Source: Phascolarctobacterium_A sp034086985 (GTDB lineage Bacteria > Bacillota > Negativicutes > Acidaminococcales > Acidaminococcaceae). Taken from it: DNA of 64,000 bases. The translations under genes were made by a program, and so were the position numbers. A model generated the notes under the pieces. The model worked only from the letters and a program-made list of their open reading frames with translations. It made no database searches and was not told the DNA's origin. The stretch covers positions 110,058 to 174,057 of the forward strand of contig JAXDZG010000002.1 of assembly GCA_034086985.1 (NCBI GenBank). The letters run 5' to 3'. Of this stretch, positions 61,354-64,000 are shown piece by piece; the stretch's first letter is position 1; each line of letters opens with the position of its first letter.

Positions 61354-61382
61354 TTGACTTTTATGATATTATACACTATTAT
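61354..61382 (+). promoter_or_regulatory. Promoter of the hairpin-array/Fic transcript
   Basis: TTGACT (61354-61359), 17-nt spacer, TATTAT (61377-61382). The predicted start near 61389 is only a few nt before the first hairpin repeat. Confidence 0.75.
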
Positions 61383-61395
61383 ATACTTATACTGT

Positions 61396-61509
61396 GTCTT
61401 TTGCAAAAAACAACGTTTTTGTAAAAGACAGAAATGACTTTCTCAAAAAGCAGCTTTTTTAGAAAAGACGAGGGCGACTTTGTCAAAAAGAGTTGCTTTT
61501 ACAAAAGAC
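61396..61509 (+). repeat. Three tandem 34-nt hairpin repeats with 40-bp period upstream of the Fic gene
   Basis: Units at 61396-61429, 61436-61469 and 61476-61509 are each 34 nt long and separated by 6-nt non-conserved spacers (AGAAAT, GAGGGC). Each unit begins GTC or GAC plus TTT, has AAAAA in the left half and TTTT in the right half, and ends AAAAGAC, so each can fold into a hairpin. Units two and three differ by a compensatory pair (C in left arm with G in right, versus G with C). The array lies in the predicted 5' leader of the Fic gene. The inner AAAAAG...CTTTTT stems also resemble weak terminators. Confidence 0.9.
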
Positions 61510-61568
61510 GACATGAAATGATTGTACAATAAACTATGTTATTGGAAAGGGCTATGGGAGATGAAATT

Positions 61569-62771
61569 ATGACATTCGACAGCCTTGTAAAATGTTATTA
61601 TAAAAATGAAAAGAAACATCATATGGAGTACGAGCAACGTTATAATGCACCGTTTGCATATCATCTTGATTTTTCAGTTAAGCAATACAATCATAACATT
61701 TCTTATGATGCTTTCTACTATTATACAGTTGAGATCGTTCTTCTCATGGAAAAAATATATAAAGCTTATGAAGAATTTCTATATGTAATCCACTCTGTAC
61801 CACCTGTTATACTGCAACAGTTCTCACTTTTGTCAATTTTAGATGAAGTAAAATCTACTAATGATATCGAAGGTGTACGCAGTACTAGAAAGCAAATCCG
61901 TGACATAATTGATGGAGTTGCACCTAATAATGCTCGTTTTGCTAGCGTTGTAAACAAGTATCACAGTCTTTTAACTGATGAAGAAATAGAGTTTAAAACT
62001 TGTCAAGATATTAGAAATTTTTATGATGATTTTACACATCAAGAGATTATTGCCGAGAATTCAACTAATGAGCTTGATGGAAAAATATTTCGTTGTAGCT
62101 CTGTTGATATAGTCTCGGCTACAGGCAAAACTATTCATCGTGGTGTTATGCCAGAGGATAAAATCATTAAAGATATGAGCTATGCTCTTGATATGCTACA
62201 TAATGATCAAATACCTTTTTTAATTAGGATTAGTCTATTTCATTACATATTCGCTTACATACACCCTTTTTACGATGGTAATGGCAGAACTGATAGGTTT
62301 ATAACTTCTTATTTCCTAGCTAAGCATTTTAACAATATTGCTGCTTTACGTTTATCTGTGCTTATGAAGAAGCAGAGCAAGAAGTATTATAATCTATTTT
62401 CAGTGGCAGATAGTGAAATAAATTGTGGTGATATGACTCCGTTTATAATGGGATTCTTGCAGCTTATTCTTGATACATTTAATAATACCATAACACTTTT
62501 AAATAAAAAGAAAGATCAAATTGAGGTATACAAAGAAAAAATCAAAGAAATTGCTTGCCAAGACAACTTTTTAGAAAGACTATATTTTATTTTATTACAG
62601 GCAGCTTTGTTTTATGGACAGGGCATATCCATGGAGAAGCTTGTTGAGCTTTTGGAAAAATCAAAGGGGACAATTAAGAATAGACTTGATAATATTCCCA
62701 AAGGACACTTGATTGTAACCACCAATAGGAGAATTAAATATTATAAGTTGAATTTGCTGATGTTGAAATAA
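61569..62771 (+). CDS. Fic family protein (probable AMP-transferase, self-inhibited class II)
   Basis: A Fic-domain protein of about 400 residues. The active-site motif HPFYDGNGRTDRF (near residue 232) is complete, with the catalytic His. The inhibitory motif (S/T)xxxE(G/N) appears N-terminally as TNDIEG (near residue 97), which places it with class II Fic proteins whose activity is blocked by their own helix. The C-terminus carries a winged-helix-like region (MEKLVELLEKSKGTIKNRLDNI). Fic enzymes usually AMPylate Ser/Thr/Tyr residues of target proteins. ATG 61569 has GGGAG 8 nt upstream and is preferred to ATGs at 61536 and 61554. Three tandem hairpins fill its leader. The DNA is AT-rich and likely acquired. 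Confidence 0.88.
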   Translation: MTFDSLVKCYYKNEKKHHMEYEQRYNAPFAYHLDFSVKQYNHNISYDAFYYYTVEIVLLMEKIYKAYEEFLYVIHSVPPVILQQFSLLSILDEVKSTNDIEGVRSTRKQIRDIIDGVAPNNARFASVVNKYHSLLTDEEIEFKTCQDIRNFYDDFTHQEIIAENSTNELDGKIFRCSSVDIVSATGKTIHRGVMPEDKIIKDMSYALDMLHNDQIPFLIRISLFHYIFAYIHPFYDGNGRTDRFITSYFLAKHFNNIAALRLSVLMKKQSKKYYNLFSVADSEINCGDMTPFIMGFLQLILDTFNNTITLLNKKKDQIEVYKEKIKEIACQDNFLERLYFILLQAALFYGQGISMEKLVELLEKSKGTIKNRLDNIPKGHLIVTTNRRIKYYKLNLLMLK

Positions 62772-62805
62772 GAAAATAGGAAAAGCCTAATTACAGAATT
62801 ATTGC

Positions 62806-62834
62806 TTGACTAAATTAATAATTTATGACATAAT
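62806..62834 (+). promoter_or_regulatory. Promoter of the XRE-type regulator gene
   Basis: TTGACT (62806-62811), 17-nt spacer, CATAAT (62829-62834), overlapped and followed by TGACA repeats. Confidence 0.75.
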
Positions 62835-62854
62835 GACAGTATAGTGACATGTCA
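62826..62854. promoter_or_regulatory. TGACA repeat cluster, likely operator of the XRE-type gene
   Basis: TGACA occurs at 62826-62830, 62834-62838 and 62845-62849, the last joined to its inverted copy TGTCA (62850-62854) as the perfect palindrome TGACATGTCA. The cluster covers the -10 and the predicted start site, a typical place for autorepression. Confidence 0.6.
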
Positions 62855-62870
62855 TAAGGAGAAAATAGTA

Positions 62871-63680
62871 ATGCCTGCTAGGATTATTAAGAATGATAAT
62901 ACGTTGTCTAATCAAATTAAAGCTAGAAGAACTGAGCTTGGGTTAACCATTGAGGAGTGTGCCAACCGTGCCGATGTTGGAACGAAAACATGGAGCAGAT
63001 ACGAGGCAGGAGGTTCTATACGTCAGGATAAGTATAAAGGTGTATGTAGAGCGCTTAATTGGCATGCAATTCCTGAACAAGCTGAGAGTGAAGAGGATGG
63101 TATCAGAATTGATGATTACAGAAAACACGAGGCGTGGTCATCTTTTTTAGAAGGAAAATATGGTGAGAGAGCTGCTCTATCTTTTGCTATAGGTAGTGAT
63201 CTTTTGTATGACAAGATTGATCAGGATTTAGAAGAATTAGCTCATTTGCCTATGGGGACACATATTGGGCAGTTAAGTATTTCCTGGATTTGCGATGATT
63301 TGCCGCAACAATTCTTAATGTTTTATAATTATGATTTTCTCTATAATATGAGATGTACTTTACAAAGATTAATTAGATGCGCCAAAAATGGCTATTCTAT
63401 GCAAGCTCACACTGTACTTGAAGAATTGATACTTTATCTGTGCGTTCAAGAAACGAATTTTCATATAGAAATTGTAGGAGGAATAAAGGGTTCTAACGAC
63501 GAAGTAGATGACTATGATTCAGCAGAATGGTTGTATGATATGGTTGGGGACAATGATATAGTATATTATCTGTTTAATGATGAGTATTTAGAAGCTGGCC
63601 ATTCATATCATTTTTCGAGATGGAATGAGCGTCAATTTTGGATGAAAGAAAAAGAGGAAGAACTAATCCGTTCAACCTAA
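62871..63680 (+). CDS. XRE-family helix-turn-helix protein with uncharacterised C-terminal domain
   Basis: A 269-residue protein. Residues 12-65 form a Cro/C1-type HTH (NQIKARRTELGLTIEECANRADVGTKTWSRYEAG). The remaining 200 residues are acidic, rich in aromatic residues, and match no family I can name (for example WSSFLEGKYGERAALSFAIGSDLLYDKIDQ and LEELILYLCVQET). ATG 62871 lies 9 nt after AAGGAG; an ATG at 62844 would sit inside the operator-like repeats. It follows the Fic gene by about 100 nt but has its own promoter. It may be a regulator or an antitoxin-like partner of the Fic locus, by proximity only. Confidence 0.75.
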   Translation: MPARIIKNDNTLSNQIKARRTELGLTIEECANRADVGTKTWSRYEAGGSIRQDKYKGVCRALNWHAIPEQAESEEDGIRIDDYRKHEAWSSFLEGKYGERAALSFAIGSDLLYDKIDQDLEELAHLPMGTHIGQLSISWICDDLPQQFLMFYNYDFLYNMRCTLQRLIRCAKNGYSMQAHTVLEELILYLCVQETNFHIEIVGGIKGSNDEVDDYDSAEWLYDMVGDNDIVYYLFNDEYLEAGHSYHFSRWNERQFWMKEKEEELIRST

Positions 63681-63756
63681 GGATTCTAAAAACCTTGGTC
63701 ACTTGTATGAGCTACTTTAAAAGTAGATTTGTCTAGTGCTACATACCTATATTTAG

Positions 63757-63783
63757 AGGATAATTGATATTGTATCCTTTTTT
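63757..63783 (+). terminator. Terminator after the XRE-type gene
   Basis: AGGATA (63757-63762) pairs with TATCCT (63773-63778), followed by T to 63783. Confidence 0.75.
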
Positions 63784-63816
63784 GGTAATTTGCAGTACTG
63801 ATTTTATTGGAATGTG

Positions 63817-63860
63817 GGTACTGGGTTTTCGGATTTAAGGTACTGCGTTAGCGGATTAGG
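63817..63860. repeat. Tandem 22-bp direct repeat beside the IS end
   Basis: Two adjacent 22-bp units (63817-63838 and 63839-63860) share GGTACTG, GTT and CGGATT at the same positions; a third GTACTG occurs at 63794. They border the IS3-type element and may be remnants of insertion ends. Confidence 0.55.
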
Positions 63861-63863
63861 GGG

Positions 63864-64000
63864 ATGCGGACAAATTTTTAGACCTAATTGTCACTTAGAT
63901 TAATCCTAATTGGGTTCTATATTGGACAGGACTTAATCCTCCTAAAGATAGCTTGATTCGTTTTTCAGCATACCAATGAAGATATTTATCCAGCTGTAGA
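63864..64000 (-). mobile_element. End of an IS3-family insertion sequence (continues beyond window)
   Basis: The minus strand carries the 3' end of an IS3-type transposase. A possible element boundary is TGCGGACAAATT at 63864 (elements of this family commonly begin with TG), but the other end is outside the window, so the terminal inverted repeat cannot be confirmed. Confidence 0.65.
63895..64000 (-). CDS. IS3-family transposase, C-terminal fragment (cut by window edge)
   Basis: Reading the minus strand from the window edge to TAA at 63897-63895 gives QLDKYLHWYAEKRIKLSLGG followed by LSPVQYRTQLGLI. This is the highly conserved end of the IS3/IS150-group DDE transposase (usual form: YNNKRIKLKLKGLSPVQYR). 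About 35 codons are visible, so nothing can be said about whether the element is intact. Confidence 0.85.
   Translation of the reverse strand, partial: LQLDKYLHWYAEKRIKLSLGGLSPVQYRTQLGLI

Noticed and set aside
61396..61509. CRISPR array interpretation of the evenly spaced repeats.
   Set aside because: Spacers are only 6 nt, the repeats are imperfect and palindromic, and no cas genes are present.

Overview
This 64 kb window looks like the chromosome of a diderm Firmicute, most likely class Negativicutes. Many genes are of Firmicutes type: addB-addA, a T-box-controlled pheS-pheT, trmK next to a Nif3-family gene, yhaM, floA, sepF and typA. They sit beside genes that require an outer membrane: a signal-peptide-bearing secretin and an RND efflux pump with its periplasmic adaptor. 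An Acidaminococcaceae/Phascolarctobacterium-like source is a guess from gene content only. No rRNA, tRNA or CRISPR array was found.

Layout. 1-8.3 kb: the 3' part of an AlbA-type ATPase-like regulator, then the addB-addA recombination nuclease and a small membrane protein. 8.3-13.8 kb: D-2-hydroxyacid dehydrogenase, MsbA-like ABC exporter, trmK, Nif3-like protein and yhaM. 13.8-19.1 kb: Phe T-box leader, pheST and a rubredoxin-glutamate synthase fusion. 19.1-26.1 kb: a complete peptide ABC importer operon (with a hairpin between the binding protein and the first permease) and an M18 aminopeptidase, which together form a peptide-use block. 26.1-29.9 kb: secretin divergent from pilB and pilT. 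29.9-45.5 kb: CPA2 antiporter, a class IV aminotransferase homologue without its PLP lysine, DUF2156 and Eis-like GNAT proteins, a flotillin, a tandem PPK2 polyphosphate:AMP phosphotransferase, a B12-radical SAM protein, a short RecQ, TypA, SepF and a TIM-barrel isomerase. 45.8-50.0 kb: an RND pump operon on the minus strand. 50.4-57.7 kb: a compact six-gene membrane-bound group 4 [NiFe]-hydrogenase operon. 57.9-58.6 kb: a TetR regulator.

From about 58.9 kb the DNA is visibly richer in A+T and accessory in nature. It carries remnants of a surface-polysaccharide locus (truncated sugar transferase, truncated ketoisomerase, 5'-truncated rmlB), then a Fic-family gene, an XRE-type regulator and the end of an IS3-family element at the window edge.

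The two most unusual signals are not protein genes. First, a structured element of roughly 190-250 bp occurs twice (45551-45800 and 57675-57860), both times between convergent genes. Its core is about 93% identical, while the outer stems differ in sequence but keep their pairing, and one inner stem has a compensatory base change. Second, three 34-nt imperfect hairpins repeat with an exact 40-bp period (61396-61509), just downstream of a good promoter and upstream of the Fic gene. That layout recalls type III toxin-antitoxin loci, but with a Fic protein in the toxin position.
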